The notes: generated by a model not told the origin, from the letters alone. Shown: positions 38,418 to 48,600, numbered from the stretch's first letter. The stretch: 64,000 nt of DNA from Lysobacter prati (GCF_009765215.1 NZ_VLNV01000001.1:310001-374000), one strand, 5' to 3'. Translations and numbers: made by a program.

Positions 38418-39887
38418 ATGGCAACGACAGGAGAGCGGGCAACTTCGCGCAAGCGCGCGCGCCGGGAGGCAATGTCGCGCGTGGACACGGCCTGGTTGCG
38501 GATGGAGCGGCCGACCAATCCGATGATGATCACCGGCGTGCTGATGTTCGCCGAGGCGATGTCGCTGGAACGGCTCAAGCGCGTGGTAAAGCAGCGCTTC
38601 CTCGCCTATCGCCGGTTCCGCCAGAAGGCCGTGGACACGCCCGCCGGTGCGTCCTGGCGCACCGATCCCAACTTCAACCTCGACTGGCATGTGCAGCCGG
38701 CGGCGCTGCCGGGTCGCGGCGACAAGCGCGCGCTGGAGCGTTTCGTCAGTCAGCTGGCGTCGTCGCCGTTGAGCCACGATCGGCCGCTGTGGCAGTTCCA
38801 CCTGGTCGAGAACTACAACGGTGGCTCGGCACTGATCGCGCGCATCCACCACAGCTACGCCGATGGCATCGCGCTGGTGCAGGTGCTGCTGTCGCTGACC
38901 GATACCCAGGCCGACGCCGGCAACGACACCGAACTGCCACGTGCGTGGCTCAAGCAGGACCATGCCGACGTCGCCCGTCGCGTCGGTGCCGTCGACCGCT
39001 ACATGCAGCTGGGCAGCAAGGTCGTCGAGAAGGGCATGGATTTCTATCGCGATCCGGGCCTGGCCGCGGTGCTGGCGAAGGAGGGAGGCGAGATCGCGCG
39101 CGAGCTGTTGCATGCGCTGGCCTTGTCCGACGATCCGCCGTCGCTGCTGCGCGGGCGCCTGGGCGTGAGCAAGCGCGTGGCCTGGGCCGAGCCGCTGGAC
39201 CTGGAAGAAGTGAAGGCGGTCGGTCGCGCCTGCGACTGCACGGTCAACGACGTGCTGATGGCAACCGCTGCCGGCGCATTGCGCAGTTACATGATCGAGC
39301 GCGGCGAGCGCGTCGATGGCATGACGTTGCGCGCGACGGTGCCGGTCAACCTGCGTCCGCTCGAGCACGCGCGCAAGCTGGGCAACCACTTCGGCCTGGT
39401 GTTCCTCGACCTGCCGGTCGGCGAGGGCAATCCGATCCGTCGGCTGGAGCGCGTGGCTGAGTGCATGCGAAACCTGAAGAATTCAAGGCAAGCCATTGTT
39501 GCGTATGGTCTATTGGCTGCGCTTGGCATGGCGCCGGCGGCCGTGCAGGGCCTCGCGCTGGAGCTTTTCAGTCGCAAGGCGACGGCGGTGGCAACCAATG
39601 TCCCGGGGCCGCAGCAGCCGCTGTACCTGGCAGGCTGCATGCTGAAGGAGATGATGTTCTGGGTGCCGCAGACCGGTTCGATCGGCATCGGCATTTCGAT
39701 CCTGAGCTACAACAGTCGGGTGCACTTTGGCCTGATTGCCGATGGCCGCCTGATTCCGGATCCGGACGCGGTGATCAGCCGTTTCGGTGCCGAGTTCGAG
39801 AAGTTGCTGTATCTGTGCTTGATGGGAAGCTGGGAGCACACGCTCGATGCCGTTGCGGCTGAAGCCATGTTCCCTGCCGGAAACTGA
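38418..39887 (+). CDS. Wax ester synthase/diacylglycerol acyltransferase (WS/DGAT)
   Basis: A 489-aa bifunctional O-acyltransferase using acyl-CoA with fatty alcohols or diacylglycerol. The catalytic HHxxxDG motif is at residues 144-150 (HHSYADG); the acceptor-side PLW (DRPLWQFHLVE) and NDVLMATAAGALR motifs are present, and the C-terminal NVPGPQQPLYLAG is typical. The start at 38418 follows GGGAGG. It implies neutral-lipid storage or a related esterification. No aldehyde or alcohol reductase gene is near. Confidence 0.9.
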   Translation: MATTGERATSRKRARREAMSRVDTAWLRMERPTNPMMITGVLMFAEAMSLERLKRVVKQRFLAYRRFRQKAVDTPAGASWRTDPNFNLDWHVQPAALPGRGDKRALERFVSQLASSPLSHDRPLWQFHLVENYNGGSALIARIHHSYADGIALVQVLLSLTDTQADAGNDTELPRAWLKQDHADVARRVGAVDRYMQLGSKVVEKGMDFYRDPGLAAVLAKEGGEIARELLHALALSDDPPSLLRGRLGVSKRVAWAEPLDLEEVKAVGRACDCTVNDVLMATAAGALRSYMIERGERVDGMTLRATVPVNLRPLEHARKLGNHFGLVFLDLPVGEGNPIRRLERVAECMRNLKNSRQAIVAYGLLAALGMAPAAVQGLALELFSRKATAVATNVPGPQQPLYLAGCMLKEMMFWVPQTGSIGIGISILSYNSRVHFGLIADGRLIPDPDAVISRFGAEFEKLLYLCLMGSWEHTLDAVAAEAMFPAGN

Positions 39888-39974
39888 ATAGGTGTGACCG
39901 CTTGTCGCTTCCGCTGCACGCGGACGTGATTAGCTTGCGCCATGTTCAACCGATCTTCCCAGAAGGACCGCCCG

Positions 39975-40712
39975 ATGAAGCCCCATATCAAGATCGCATT
40001 CGCCGCACTGGCGATGACCGCCGTGCTCGCCGGTTGCGCCACCAGTCAGCCGTATTACGGCCAGCAGTATCCGCAGGGTCAGTATCCGCAGAGCGCTCCG
40101 CCGCAGCAGGGGCAGCCGCCGGCGCAGCAGCAGGGCATGAGCAAGACCGGCAAGGGTGCGCTGATCGGTGCGCTGGCTGGCGTCGCCGCGGGCCTGCTCA
40201 GCGGTGACGATGCCACCGAGCGTCGCCAGCGTGCGCTGGTCGGTGCCGGTGTCGGGGGCCTCGCCGGTGCCGCGATCGGCAACTACCAGGACCGCCAGGA
40301 GCGTGCGCTGCGCGATCAGATGGCCGGTACCGGTGTCGACGTGGTGCGCGATGGCAACAACATCACGCTCAACATGCCCAGCGGCATCACCTTCGATTTC
40401 GACAAGTCCAATCTGAAGCCGGAGTTCTATCCGGTGCTCGAGAACGTTGCGCGCACGTTGCAGGAGTACAACCAGACCATCGTCGAGGTGGCCGGTCATA
40501 CCGATAGCGTGGGTAGCGATGCCTACAACCAGAAGTTGTCGGAGCAGCGGGCCAATGCGGTGTCGGGTTTCCTGACCAGCCGTGGCCTCAACCGTGATCG
40601 TTTCATCGTGGTCGGTGCCGGCGAGACCCGCCCGGTGGCGAGCAACGACACTGAAGCCGGTCGCGCGCAGAACCGCCGCGTCGAGATCACGCTGGTGCCG
40701 ATCGAGTCCTGA
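39975..40712 (+). CDS. OmpA-family lipoprotein with glycine zipper
   Basis: 245 aa from ATG 39975 (AGAAGGA 8 nt upstream). The lipobox is VLAGC with the lipidated Cys at residue 21. A Gln/Pro/Tyr-rich linker and a glycine-zipper helix pair (GKGALIGALAGVAAGLLSG, VGAGVGGLAGAAIGNYQ) follow. The C-terminal peptidoglycan-binding OmpA domain carries ITFDFDKSNLKPEFYPVLE, EVAGHTDSVGSDAYNQ and QNRRVEITLVP. Similar to YiaD-type envelope lipoproteins. Confidence 0.93.
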   Translation: MKPHIKIAFAALAMTAVLAGCATSQPYYGQQYPQGQYPQSAPPQQGQPPAQQQGMSKTGKGALIGALAGVAAGLLSGDDATERRQRALVGAGVGGLAGAAIGNYQDRQERALRDQMAGTGVDVVRDGNNITLNMPSGITFDFDKSNLKPEFYPVLENVARTLQEYNQTIVEVAGHTDSVGSDAYNQKLSEQRANAVSGFLTSRGLNRDRFIVVGAGETRPVASNDTEAGRAQNRRVEITLVPIES

Positions 40713-40736
40713 TCCGGCGTTGGCTGTGTGATTCGG

Positions 40737-40768
40737 AAAGAGCCGCCTTCGGGCGGCTCTTTTCTTTT
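40737..40768 (+). terminator. Rho-independent terminator after the OmpA-like gene
   Basis: AAAGAGCCGCC (40737-40747), TTCG loop, GGCGGCTCTTT (40752-40762): an 11-bp stem followed by TCTTTTG. The 5' A-run makes it potentially bidirectional. Confidence 0.92.
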
Positions 40769-40825
40769 GTGCGGTCGTTAGGTTCTGTCTTCGGAGTGGC
40801 GTCGTCGTCTTCGGAGTCGTCGTCT

Positions 40826-40923
40826 GCCGGGCCGGTTTTTGGGGTGAGTCTTCCGGAGGGCGTGGTCCGCCGGACCGGTTTTTTGGGGTGAGTCTTCCGA
40901 AGGGCGTCGTCCGCCGGGCCGGG
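40826..40923. repeat. Tandem repeat, about 43-44 bp units
   Basis: Two full imperfect units start at 40826 and 40869 and a third partial unit at 40913. Each begins CCGG(G/A)CCGG, contains GGGGTGAGTCTTCCG and ends GTCCG; units differ at a few positions. No coding function is supported. Confidence 0.8.
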
Positions 40924-41018
40924 GATTGCTCCGCCCCTTCGTCGGACATCCTGTCCGAAGGCGGGGCGTGGGCCATCCATGGCCCACTGCTGCGCAATCC
41001 CCGTCCCGGCGGACGACG
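40906..41018. repeat. Composite long palindrome
   Basis: A 24-bp inverted repeat (40906-40929 with 40995-41018, one mismatch) encloses two more palindromes. One is a hairpin with TCGGACA-TCC-TGTCCGA at its tip, flanked by CGCCCC/GGGGCG; the other is TGGGCCAT-CC-ATGGCCCA. Together they could extrude a branched structure of about 113 bp. Confidence 0.75.
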
Positions 41019-41056
41019 CTTCGGCGCGTCATTGCCCGGTCTTCGTCTGAAAAGCC

Positions 41057-41184
41057 GTCATCCCGGCGAACGCTGGGACCCAGGCCCGCACCCCATCAGA
41101 ATCGTCACGTCATCCCGGCGAACGCCGGACCCAGGCCCGCACCCCATCAGCATCGTCACGTCATCCCGGCGAACGCCGGGATCC
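41057..41184. repeat. Tandem REP-containing repeat, 51-52 bp units
   Basis: Two full units (41057-41108 and 41109-41159) and a third truncated one (41160-41184). Each starts GTCATCCCGGCGAACGC; the two full ones continue into a shared CCCAGGCCCGCACCCCATCAG segment. The unit looks like a REP head plus tail amplified in direct orientation, unlike the inverted REPINs elsewhere in the window. From 41185 to 41342 I see nothing beyond promoter sequence for lexA. Confidence 0.8.
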
Positions 41185-41342
41185 ATTTTGACTTTGCCGT
41201 TGAGCGCGCACTGCGCGCGCCGACTTCAACAATGGCCTGTAAACAATTGAATTACTTTAGGTCGCGGCCTGCGTAAAACAGTGCGATACGACTCGCCGCG
41301 TTTGCAAAGACGACAGGCGGATCTGTTCAACCACAGCGCCAA

Positions 41343-41360
41343 GGTGTAAATATATGCACC
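41343..41360. promoter_or_regulatory. Candidate LexA2 operator abutting the lexA start
   Basis: GGTGTAAATATATGCACC, a dyad of half-sites GTGTA and TGCAC (one mismatch) extended by GG/CC, ends exactly at the base before the lexA ATG. The centre is AT-rich and overlaps the probable -10, so binding would block transcription. Autoregulation by this second LexA is inferred. Confidence 0.5.
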
Positions 41361-41969
41361 ATGGCCAGCCCTTCTCCGAAACGTACCGCCGTCCTGGCCT
41401 TCATCCGCGAACGGATCGAGGAGGGGCAGCCGCCGAGCCTGGCCGAGATCGCGTTGGCCTTTGGTTTCGCCTCGGTCACCGCGGCGAAGAAACATGTGCA
41501 GGCACTGGCCGACGCGGGCCAGATCGAGTTGGTGCCCAACCAGCGTCGTGGTATCCGTCTGCTCGGTCGTGACGCGCCGGGTGAGTTGGTGAGCCTGCCG
41601 GTGCTGGGGCGGGTCGCGGCCGGTGTGCCGATCGGTGCCGACATCGTCGAGGACGCTCCGCGCCTGCGGCTCGATCGCCGCCTGTTCTCGCGTGCGCCCG
41701 ATTACCTGCTCAAGGTGCAGGGCGATTCGATGATCGACGACGGCATCCTCGACGGCGATCTGGTCGGGGTGCATCGCAGCAATGCGGCACGCGATGGCCA
41801 GGTGGTCGTGGCGCGGGTCGATGGCGAGATCACCATCAAGCGACTGGAGCACGAGGGCGATGACATCCGCCTGTTGCCGCGCAATCCGGCGCATTCGCCC
41901 ATCGTGGTCGAACCGGGCCAGGACTTCGCCATTGAAGGCATCTTCTGCGGTCTGATCCGGCAGGGCTGA
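41361..41969 (+). CDS. lexA: LexA2-type SOS repressor of the mutagenesis cassette
   Basis: 202 aa. An N-terminal winged helix (residues 1-68), a self-cleavage site A87-G88 (GRVAAGVPIG), and a Ser/Lys dyad at S123 (GDSMIDDGIL) and K160 (GEITIKRLE): all parts needed for RecA-stimulated autoproteolysis. The DNA-binding domain (SLAEIALAFGFASVTAAKKHVQAL) departs from the classic LexA recognition helix, as expected for LexA2 proteins that govern imuA-imuB-dnaE2 in Pseudomonas and Xanthomonas. First gene of a four-gene operon. Confidence 0.95.
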   Translation: MASPSPKRTAVLAFIRERIEEGQPPSLAEIALAFGFASVTAAKKHVQALADAGQIELVPNQRRGIRLLGRDAPGELVSLPVLGRVAAGVPIGADIVEDAPRLRLDRRLFSRAPDYLLKVQGDSMIDDGILDGDLVGVHRSNAARDGQVVVARVDGEITIKRLEHEGDDIRLLPRNPAHSPIVVEPGQDFAIEGIFCGLIRQG

Positions 41970-41978
41970 GGGCAGGGC

Positions 41979-42596
41979 ATGGGCGCGGTCGTCGCCATCG
42001 ACAGCCTGCTGGACCAGCGCCGGCTCTGGAAAGGCCAGCAGCGCCATGTGCTGCCCGCCAGTCCGCAGCCGAGCGGGCACGTCATGCTCGATGCGGCGCT
42101 GCCGTCGGGCGGTTGGCCCGACGGTGCATTGACCGAACTGCTGATCCCGGCCGATGGCGTCGGTGAGTTGCGCCTGCTGTGGCCGACGCTGGCACGGCTG
42201 TCGCAGCAGGAGGGAACGATAGTGGTTGTCGCGCCGCCGTACGTGCCGTTCGCGCCGGCGTGGCAGCGCGCCGGTGTGCGCCTGTCGCAGTTGCAGGTCA
42301 TCGATACACCGCCGCGCGATGCCCTGTGGGCGGCCGAGCAATGCCTGCGTTCGGGGGCGTGCGCGGCGGTGCTGTGCTGGCCGCAGCACGCCGACGATCG
42401 CGCGCTACGGCGGTTGCAGGTGGCGGCCGAGAGCGGGCGTTGCCTGGGCTTCGCGATCCGCCCGGCCAAGGCCGCGCGCAATCCCTCGCCGGCGGCGCTG
42501 CGCATCGCCATCGACACCGATCCGCAGCAGTTGCGCGTGCTCAAGTGCCGTGGCGGGCTGGCGCCGACGCGGCCCATTGCCTTTGATTGGCAGTGA
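41979..42596 (+). CDS. imuA: ImuA, translesion synthesis accessory protein
   Basis: A 205-aa RecA/SulA-like protein, 9 nt after lexA and 9 nt before imuB. It opens SLLDQRRLWKGQQRHVLPASPQPSG and has PSGGWPDGALTELLIP, where the P-loop of RecA would be, without a complete Walker A. GLAPTRPIAFDWQ at the end is typical of ImuA. It is needed for damage-induced mutagenesis with ImuB and DnaE2. Confidence 0.93.
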   Translation: MGAVVAIDSLLDQRRLWKGQQRHVLPASPQPSGHVMLDAALPSGGWPDGALTELLIPADGVGELRLLWPTLARLSQQEGTIVVVAPPYVPFAPAWQRAGVRLSQLQVIDTPPRDALWAAEQCLRSGACAAVLCWPQHADDRALRRLQVAAESGRCLGFAIRPAKAARNPSPAALRIAIDTDPQQLRVLKCRGGLAPTRPIAFDWQ

Positions 42597-42605
42597 GACA
42601 GGGCC

Positions 42606-44033
42606 ATGCGCTGGGTCTGTCTGTTGTTGCCGCAACTGGCGTTGGACGGTGTCCTGCGCCGGCAGCCGATGCCCGAGCAGGCATTGGCGCTGATCGATGG
42701 GCCGGTGCAGCGGCGCGTGCTGCATTCGGTCAATCCGGCCGCGCGCGCGCTCGGCCTGCGGCCGGGACAATCGCTGGCGGCGGCGCAGGCGATCAATGCC
42801 GGTTTCACCAGCGTCGCCTTTGATGCGAAAGACGCGGCGCAGTGGCGTGACCTGGTCGCGGCTTGGGCCTACCGTTTCAGTTCGCAGGTCAGTACGCAGT
42901 TCTCGCATGCGATCGTGCTGGAGATCGGCCGCAGCCTGAAGCTGTTCGGGCCGTGGCCACGGCTGGAAGCGCAGCTGCGCGAGGAGCTGCGCGAGATGGG
43001 ATTCCGCCATCGCCTGGTCGCCGCGCCCAATCCGCATGCCGCGCGCGTGCTGGCCAATGTCCACGACGGCATTGGGCTGACCGACGAAAGCCTGCTGACC
43101 GGACTGGGTCAGATTCCGGTGGAACGGGCCGGGCTCGATCGCGAGACCGCAGTGTCGCTGTCGCGCATGGGCCTGCGCCGCCTGGGTCAGGTGTTCGAGT
43201 TGCCGCGCGACAGCATCACCCGGCGCTTTCCGAAGACGGTGCTGCCGTACCTCGATGCCCTGCGCGGCGAGATGACGCTGCCGTTGACCCTGTACCGGCC
43301 GCCGGACGTGTTCGACCAGCGCATGGAGTTCGACCACGAGATCGAATCCAGCCAGGCCCTGCTGTTTCCGCTGCGCCGTTTGACTGCCGACCTGGCCACG
43401 TTCCTGGCCGGCCGCGACGGCGGCGTGCAGCGCTTCGTGCTGGTGCTCGAGCACGAGCGTTGCGACGACAGCGAGGTCACGGTTGGCCTGCTCGCGCCCG
43501 AACGCGCGGCGGCAACCTTGTTCGAACTCACCCGGGGCCGGCTCGAGCAGGCGAGGGTGCCGGCACCCGTGCGCGGCCTGCGCCTGCTTGCGCAGGAACT
43601 GCCGCCGTTCGTGCCGGCCAGTCGCGACCTGTTCGATGCCCGTTCGCAGCAGGCGATGCCGTGGCCGCAATTGCGCGAGCGGTTGCGCGCGCGTCTCGGC
43701 GACGACGCCGTGCATGGCCTGGCCGTGCGTGGCGACCACCGGCCCGAGCGCGCCTGGGGCGTGGAAGCACAGGCGCCGCGCGTTGCTCTCACCCAAGAGA
43801 CGGCGCCGCCATCGTTGCCGCGCCCGGGTTGGCTGCTGCATCAACCGATCCCGCTGCGCGATCACGCACTGACCGTGCTGGCCGGTCCCGAGCGCATCGA
43901 ATCGGGCTGGTGGGACGGCTTCGAAGTGCGCCGCGACTATTACCTTGTCGAAACTTCCAGCGGCCAGCGCGCCTGGGCCTATTGCGTCGCCGGCGAGCGC
44001 GGGCCGTACATGCTGCACGGGTGGTTCGCGTGA
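42606..44033 (+). CDS. imuB: ImuB, Y-family polymerase-like protein
   Basis: 475 aa with the palm/fingers/little-finger plan of Y-family polymerases. The N-terminus reads [19 protein letters not shown] where active family members carry the metal-binding DxDxFFA. Loss of the catalytic acids is the known state of ImuB, which acts as a scaffold linking DnaE2 and the beta clamp. The HhH region ([20 protein letters not shown]) is intact. Its stop overlaps the dnaE2 GTG. Confidence 0.93.
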   Translation: MRWVCLLLPQLALDGVLRRQPMPEQALALIDGPVQRRVLHSVNPAARALGLRPGQSLAAAQAINAGFTSVAFDAKDAAQWRDLVAAWAYRFSSQVSTQFSHAIVLEIGRSLKLFGPWPRLEAQLREELREMGFRHRLVAAPNPHAARVLANVHDGIGLTDESLLTGLGQIPVERAGLDRETAVSLSRMGLRRLGQVFELPRDSITRRFPKTVLPYLDALRGEMTLPLTLYRPPDVFDQRMEFDHEIESSQALLFPLRRLTADLATFLAGRDGGVQRFVLVLEHERCDDSEVTVGLLAPERAAATLFELTRGRLEQARVPAPVRGLRLLAQELPPFVPASRDLFDARSQQAMPWPQLRERLRARLGDDAVHGLAVRGDHRPERAWGVEAQAPRVALTQETAPPSLPRPGWLLHQPIPLRDHALTVLAGPERIESGWWDGFEVRRDYYLVETSSGQRAWAYCVAGERGPYMLHGWFA

Positions 44034-47000
44034 CTGAGCTGCCCGACTATGCCGAGCTGCATTGCCTGTCGGCCTTCAGCTTCCAGCGCGGCGCCTCGGT
44101 CGCGCAGGAACTGTTCGACCGCGCCAAGGAGCAGGGCTACCAGGCCCTGGCGATCACCGACGAATGCTCGCTGGCCGGCATCGTGCGCGCGCTGGAGGCG
44201 TCGCGGAAAAGCGGCCTGCCGTTGATCGTCGGCAGCGAGATGCGGATCGAGGGCGGCCCGGCCGTAGTGCTGCTGGTGGCCGACCTGGACGGCTACGCCG
44301 CGCTGTGCCGGATGATCACCGTCGCCCGGCGTCGTGCCGAAAAGGGCCGCTACCGCCTGTTGCGCGAGGACTTCGACGGACTGCCCGCCGGCCTGCTGGC
44401 GTTGTGGCTGCCGGCCGATGCCGGCGATGGCGAAGTCGACTGGCTGAAGGCGATGTTTCCGGACCGCCTGTGGATCGCGGTCGAACTCCATCGCGGACCG
44501 GACGACGACGAGCGCCTGCAGGCACTGCGCGAACTCGGCCATCGCCACGGCCTGCCACTGGTTGCCGCCGGCGATGCGCACATGCACGTGCGTTCGCGCC
44601 GGGTGCTGCAGGACACGCTGACCGCGATCCGCCACCGCACCACCGTGGTCGAGGCTGGGGCATTGCTGTTCCCCAATGGCGAGCGCCACCTGCGCACGCG
44701 CCGTGCCTTGTCGGCGATCTACCCGGCCGACCTGCTGTACGAAACCGTGCGCGTCGCCGAGCGCTGCCGCTTCACCCTCGACCAGCTGCGCTACGAATAC
44801 CCGCGTGAACTGGTGCCCGAAGGCCACACCGCCGCGAGCTGGCTGCGGCAACTGACCGATGAAGGCGCGCGCTGGCGCTGGCCGAATGGCACGCCCGACA
44901 AGGCCCGTGACCAGATCGAGCACGAACTGGCGCTGATCTCCGAGCTGCGCTACGAGTCCTACTTCCTGACCGTGCACGACATTGTCCGCTTCGCCCGCAG
45001 CCGCTCGATCCTGTGCCAGGGCCGCGGCTCGGCGGCCAATTCGGCAGTGTGCTACGCGCTGGGCGTGACCGAGCTCGACCCGGCGTCGATGAACATGCTG
45101 TTCGAGCGCTTCCTCTCGCGCGAGCGCAACGAGCCGCCGGACATCGACATCGACTTCGAGCACGAGCGCCGCGAGGAAGTGCTGCAGTACGTGTTCGAGC
45201 GCTACGGCCGCGAGCGCGCGGCGCTGGTGACGGTGGCGATCAGCTACCGCGGCAAGAGCGCGATCCGCGACGTCGCCAAGGCACTGGGGCTGCCACCGGA
45301 CCAGGTCAACGAACTGGCCGCGACCATGGAACGCTGGAGCGGCGAACTGCCGATACCCGAGTACCTGCGCGAGCGCGGCTTCGACCCGGAGGCGCCGATC
45401 CTGCGCCGGGTGCTGCAGCTTACCGCCGAGCTGATCGGCTTCCCGCGCCACCTGTCGCAGCACCCGGGCGGTTTCGTCATCAGCGAGCAGCCGTTGCACA
45501 ACCTGGTGCCGGTGGAGAACGCGGCGATGGATGGCCGCACCGTGATCCAGTGGGACAAGGACGATCTCGACGTCATGCAGGTGTCCAAGGTCGACTGCCT
45601 CGCCCTGGGCATGCTGACCGCGGTGCGCAAGACCCTCGACCAGCTGCGCCGGCACGGGCGTCGCGACATGACCATGGCCGACATCCCGGCCGACGACCCG
45701 GACACCTACGAGATGATCGGCCGCGCCGATACCGTCGGTGTGTTCCAGATCGAATCGCGCGCGCAGATGGCAATGCTGCCGCGGCTGCGGCCGAAGAACT
45801 TCTACGACCTGGTGATCGAGGTCGCGATCGTGCGACCGGGGCCGATCCAGGGCGACATGGTTCATCCCTACCTGCGCCGTCGCAATGGCCAGGAACCGGT
45901 CGAGTACCCGCCGCGCCTGCGCGAGGTGTTCGAACGCACCCTGGGCGTGCCGCTGTTCCAGGAGCAGGTGATGCAGCTGGCGATCCAGGCTGCCGACTAC
46001 ACGCCGGGCGAAGCCGACGAACTGCGCCGCTCGATGGCGGCATGGAAGCGCCACGGCGGGCTGGAGCACCATCGCGAACGGCTGACCACGCGCATGCTCG
46101 AGAACGGCTACGCGCTCGAATTCGCCGAACGCATCTTCGAGCAGATCAAGGGCTTCGGCAGCTACGGCTTCCCCGAGTCGCACGCGGCCAGCTTCGCCCT
46201 GATCACCTATGTCACCTGCTGGCTCAAGCGGCATGAGCCGGCGGCGTTCGCCTGCAGCCTGATCAACAGCTGGCCGATGGGCTTCTACACACCCGACCAG
46301 ATCCTGCAGGACGTGCGTCGCCATGGCGTGCGCGTGTTGCCGGTGGACGTGCGCTTCAGCGATTGGGATTGCAGCCTGGAACGGTTGCGCGACCAAACCG
46401 ATCTGTCTATTCGCCTCGGTCTGCGCATGATCCAGGGTTTCGACAGCGTCGCCGCCGAGCGCATCGAGGCGGCGCGGGCGCGGCGTGCGTTCGACGACGT
46501 CGCCGACCTGTGCGAACGCGCCGCGCTCGATCGCCGCCAGCAGGGCCTGCTCGCCGACGCCGGTGCGCTGAAGTCACTAGCCGGCCATCGCCATCGCGCG
46601 CGCTGGGCGATCACCGGCGTCGAGCGCCAGCTGCCGCTGCTGGGCGCGACCGTGTCCGGCAAGGAAACGCAGATCCGCCTGCCGATGCCGACGCCCGACG
46701 AGGACCTGCGCGCCGATTACGCATTGACCGGCACCACGCTCGGCCGCCATCCGCTGTCGTACCTGCGCAAGGCACTGGCCGCGCGTCGCTGCAAGGGCTC
46801 CACCGAACTCGACCAGGTCGCCCATGGCCGCAACGTGCGCACCGCCGGGCTGGTGCGCGGCCGCCAGCAACCGCAGACCGCCAGCGGCGTGATCTTCGTG
46901 ACGCTGGAAGACGAATCGGGAACGATTAATGTCGTTGTCTGGAGACACCTGGCCGAGCGCCAGCGGCGGGTGCTGCTGGAGTCACAGCTGCTGGCGGTGG

Positions 47001-47110
47001 AAGGACGCCTGGAGCGCGTCGATGGCGTGCAGCACGTGATCGCGCAGCGACTGGAGAACTACGCCGAGCTGCTCGGCGAGCTGGATACCAGTTCGCGCGA
47101 CTTCCGCTGA
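44030..47110 (+). CDS. dnaE2: Error-prone DNA polymerase DnaE2 (ImuC)
   Basis: 1026 aa, a C-family polymerase that performs damage-induced mutagenesis. The PHP domain opens [17 protein letters not shown], where the second His of the HxH metal motif is missing, as is common in DnaE2. The catalytic Asp pair is in [21 protein letters not shown] and the finger/thumb region includes [20 protein letters not shown]-terminal OB-fold ([34 protein letters not shown]) closes it. GTG 44030 overlaps the imuB stop (GTGA); GTG 44021 is an alternative. Confidence 0.96.
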   Translation: MTELPDYAELHCLSAFSFQRGASVAQELFDRAKEQGYQALAITDECSLAGIVRALEASRKSGLPLIVGSEMRIEGGPAVVLLVADLDGYAALCRMITVARRRAEKGRYRLLREDFDGLPAGLLALWLPADAGDGEVDWLKAMFPDRLWIAVELHRGPDDDERLQALRELGHRHGLPLVAAGDAHMHVRSRRVLQDTLTAIRHRTTVVEAGALLFPNGERHLRTRRALSAIYPADLLYETVRVAERCRFTLDQLRYEYPRELVPEGHTAASWLRQLTDEGARWRWPNGTPDKARDQIEHELALISELRYESYFLTVHDIVRFARSRSILCQGRGSAANSAVCYALGVTELDPASMNMLFERFLSRERNEPPDIDIDFEHERREEVLQYVFERYGRERAALVTVAISYRGKSAIRDVAKALGLPPDQVNELAATMERWSGELPIPEYLRERGFDPEAPILRRVLQLTAELIGFPRHLSQHPGGFVISEQPLHNLVPVENAAMDGRTVIQWDKDDLDVMQVSKVDCLALGMLTAVRKTLDQLRRHGRRDMTMADIPADDPDTYEMIGRADTVGVFQIESRAQMAMLPRLRPKNFYDLVIEVAIVRPGPIQGDMVHPYLRRRNGQEPVEYPPRLREVFERTLGVPLFQEQVMQLAIQAADYTPGEADELRRSMAAWKRHGGLEHHRERLTTRMLENGYALEFAERIFEQIKGFGSYGFPESHAASFALITYVTCWLKRHEPAAFACSLINSWPMGFYTPDQILQDVRRHGVRVLPVDVRFSDWDCSLERLRDQTDLSIRLGLRMIQGFDSVAAERIEAARARRAFDDVADLCERAALDRRQQGLLADAGALKSLAGHRHRARWAITGVERQLPLLGATVSGKETQIRLPMPTPDEDLRADYALTGTTLGRHPLSYLRKALAARRCKGSTELDQVAHGRNVRTAGLVRGRQQPQTASGVIFVTLEDESGTINVVVWRHLAERQRRVLLESQLLAVEGRLERVDGVQHVIAQRLENYAELLGELDTSSRDFR

Positions 47111-47270
47111 CGCAAAGGTCCTACAAACCGGAACCGGTCGAGTCTGTGCGCTGTGCGCACTTTCCACGCTGGCGCGAAACAGTTCCGGGTCGTGGCCGAT
47201 CCATGACCACAACATCGTTTACCGTGCAAACGTTTCGTTTGGAACGGCGTCCGACTGGGGAGTCGATCGT

Positions 47271-48093
47271 ATGAACTTGCGCCACATCGGTGTGTGCGTG
47301 ATCGGCCTTGCGTTGTGTGCTTGCAGCGGCTCGAAGATCGTCAAGGGAGCGCCACCGCCGCCGACCGATCAGATCCTGGCCGTGGCCAGCAGCCAAGGTG
47401 TCACGGCCAGGTTGTCCTGGGTGATCGTGCGAAACGGCACCGGCTCCTGGGCGAAGAATGCAGACTGGGACGAGTATCTGGTGCGCGTCCACAACGACAG
47501 CCCTGTGCCAGTAAGAATCGACACTGTCACCGTCACCGATTCGGTCGGGTTCGCCGCATCACCTTTGGACGATCGCAGCGACCTGGTGAAAGGTACTCGG
47601 CGTACGTCCAAGCGATATCGCGAGGCGGGCGTGAAGGTCATGGCGGGCCGCAGCAGCAGCACTGGTCGCCGCGGGCGCCGGTGCCACAGTCGCTGGCTAT
47701 GGCATGGCCGTAGGCCAGGCCGCCGGGGCGCTGATGGGCGGCACCGGCGCAAGTGCAGGCGCGGGCGCGGCCGCGGGCGCCTTCATGCTGGGCGGACCGG
47801 TATTGATCGGCTATGGCGTGGTTCGCGCCGTGCGCAATGCAAAGATCGACAACCGGATCGAGGACAGGCACACCGCGCTGCCCGCGACAGTGCCAGCCAA
47901 TGGCGAGCTGGAGCTCGATCTGTTCTTCCCGCTGTCGCCTTCGCCGCGGCGCCTGGAGATCGCGTTCGACGGCGGCGACGGACCGGGTTCAATCGCACTG
48001 GACACGCAGGTTGCGCTGGCCGGGCTGCATCTGGCGCCGCAAGACGAGTCCAGGACGGACGTGCCGGCTACCGCGGCGATCGTCACGCCATAG
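47271..48093 (+). pseudogene. Lipoprotein gene with a +1 frameshift
   Basis: Frame one (ATG 47271) gives a lipoprotein signal (IGLALCACSG) and a conserved-looking domain (SWVIVRNGTGSWAKNADWDEYLVRVHNDS) up to GVKVMAG near 47645. The reading then continues sensibly only in the +1 frame: AAALVAAGAGATVAGYG, then a glycine-rich membrane segment and a folded C-terminus ending at 48093. One extra base in the run GGCGGGCCGC (47642-47651) explains it. It may be a true mutation or a sequencing error. The intact protein would be about 273 aa; function unknown. Confidence 0.7.
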
Positions 48094-48099
48094 CAAAGG

Positions 48100-48600
48100 T
48101 CACTCCTTCGACGACTTCGAGGGCTCGTCGTGGCTTCCGTTGGACTTCACCCGCGCCAGCATCCGCCGCTCGATCGCGCCGACCGCAGCCAATACCAGCA
48201 GCGTCAGCACCGTCGCCGCCAGCGCTAGCAGGTGGTAGCGGAATCCCGCCATCACCCCGATCACCGCCACCATCAGGATCGAGGCTGCCGTGGTGATGCC
48301 GGCCACGACGTGCGACCCGCGGTGGCCGAAGATGGTGCCGGCACCGATGAACGACACGCCGGCGATCACCGCCTCGACCAGGCGCAGCGGATCGAGCGTG
48401 AGCCCTTCGCCATCCAGCCGATGATCGGTGATGACCAACTGCCCGAGCCCGACCAGCAGGGCGGCGGCACCGGCCACCAGCATATGGGTGCGGAAACCCG
48501 CCGGGCGGTTCTTGAGCTCGCGCTCGAAGCCGATCGCACCGCCCAGCACCATGGCGATGGCGGTATCGCCGAGCACGACCAGCTGCAGGGTCCAGTCCAT
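48100..48600 (-). CDS. MgtC/SapB family membrane protein
   Basis: A 166-aa inner-membrane protein. The MgtC signature is seen in IAMVLGGAIGFERELKNRPAGFRTHMLV and VIAGVSFIGAGTIFGHRG; four to five membrane helices. The short form lacks the C-terminal ACT domain of Salmonella MgtC. MgtC proteins affect Mg2+ homeostasis and ATP synthase in some pathogens; the role here is open. It is convergent with the frameshifted lipoprotein gene, 6 nt apart. Confidence 0.9.
   Translation of the reverse strand: MDWTLQLVVLGDTAIAMVLGGAIGFERELKNRPAGFRTHMLVAGAAALLVGLGQLVITDHRLDGEGLTLDPLRLVEAVIAGVSFIGAGTIFGHRGSHVVAGITTAASILMVAVIGVMAGFRYHLLALAATVLTLLVLAAVGAIERRMLARVKSNGSHDEPSKSSKE

Noticed and set aside
40826-41184. 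CRISPR array
   Set aside because: The repeat units are directly adjacent (43-52 bp) without unique spacers, and no cas genes are nearby.
42863-44029. Upstream extension of the dnaE2 frame over imuB
   Set aside because: The extension is Arg/Ala/Pro-rich shadow sequence of imuB; the family start is at 44030 (GTGA overlap).
43979-46396. An 805-codon minus-strand frame opposite dnaE2
   Set aside because: Low-complexity translation without motifs, lying wholly within a clear polymerase gene.
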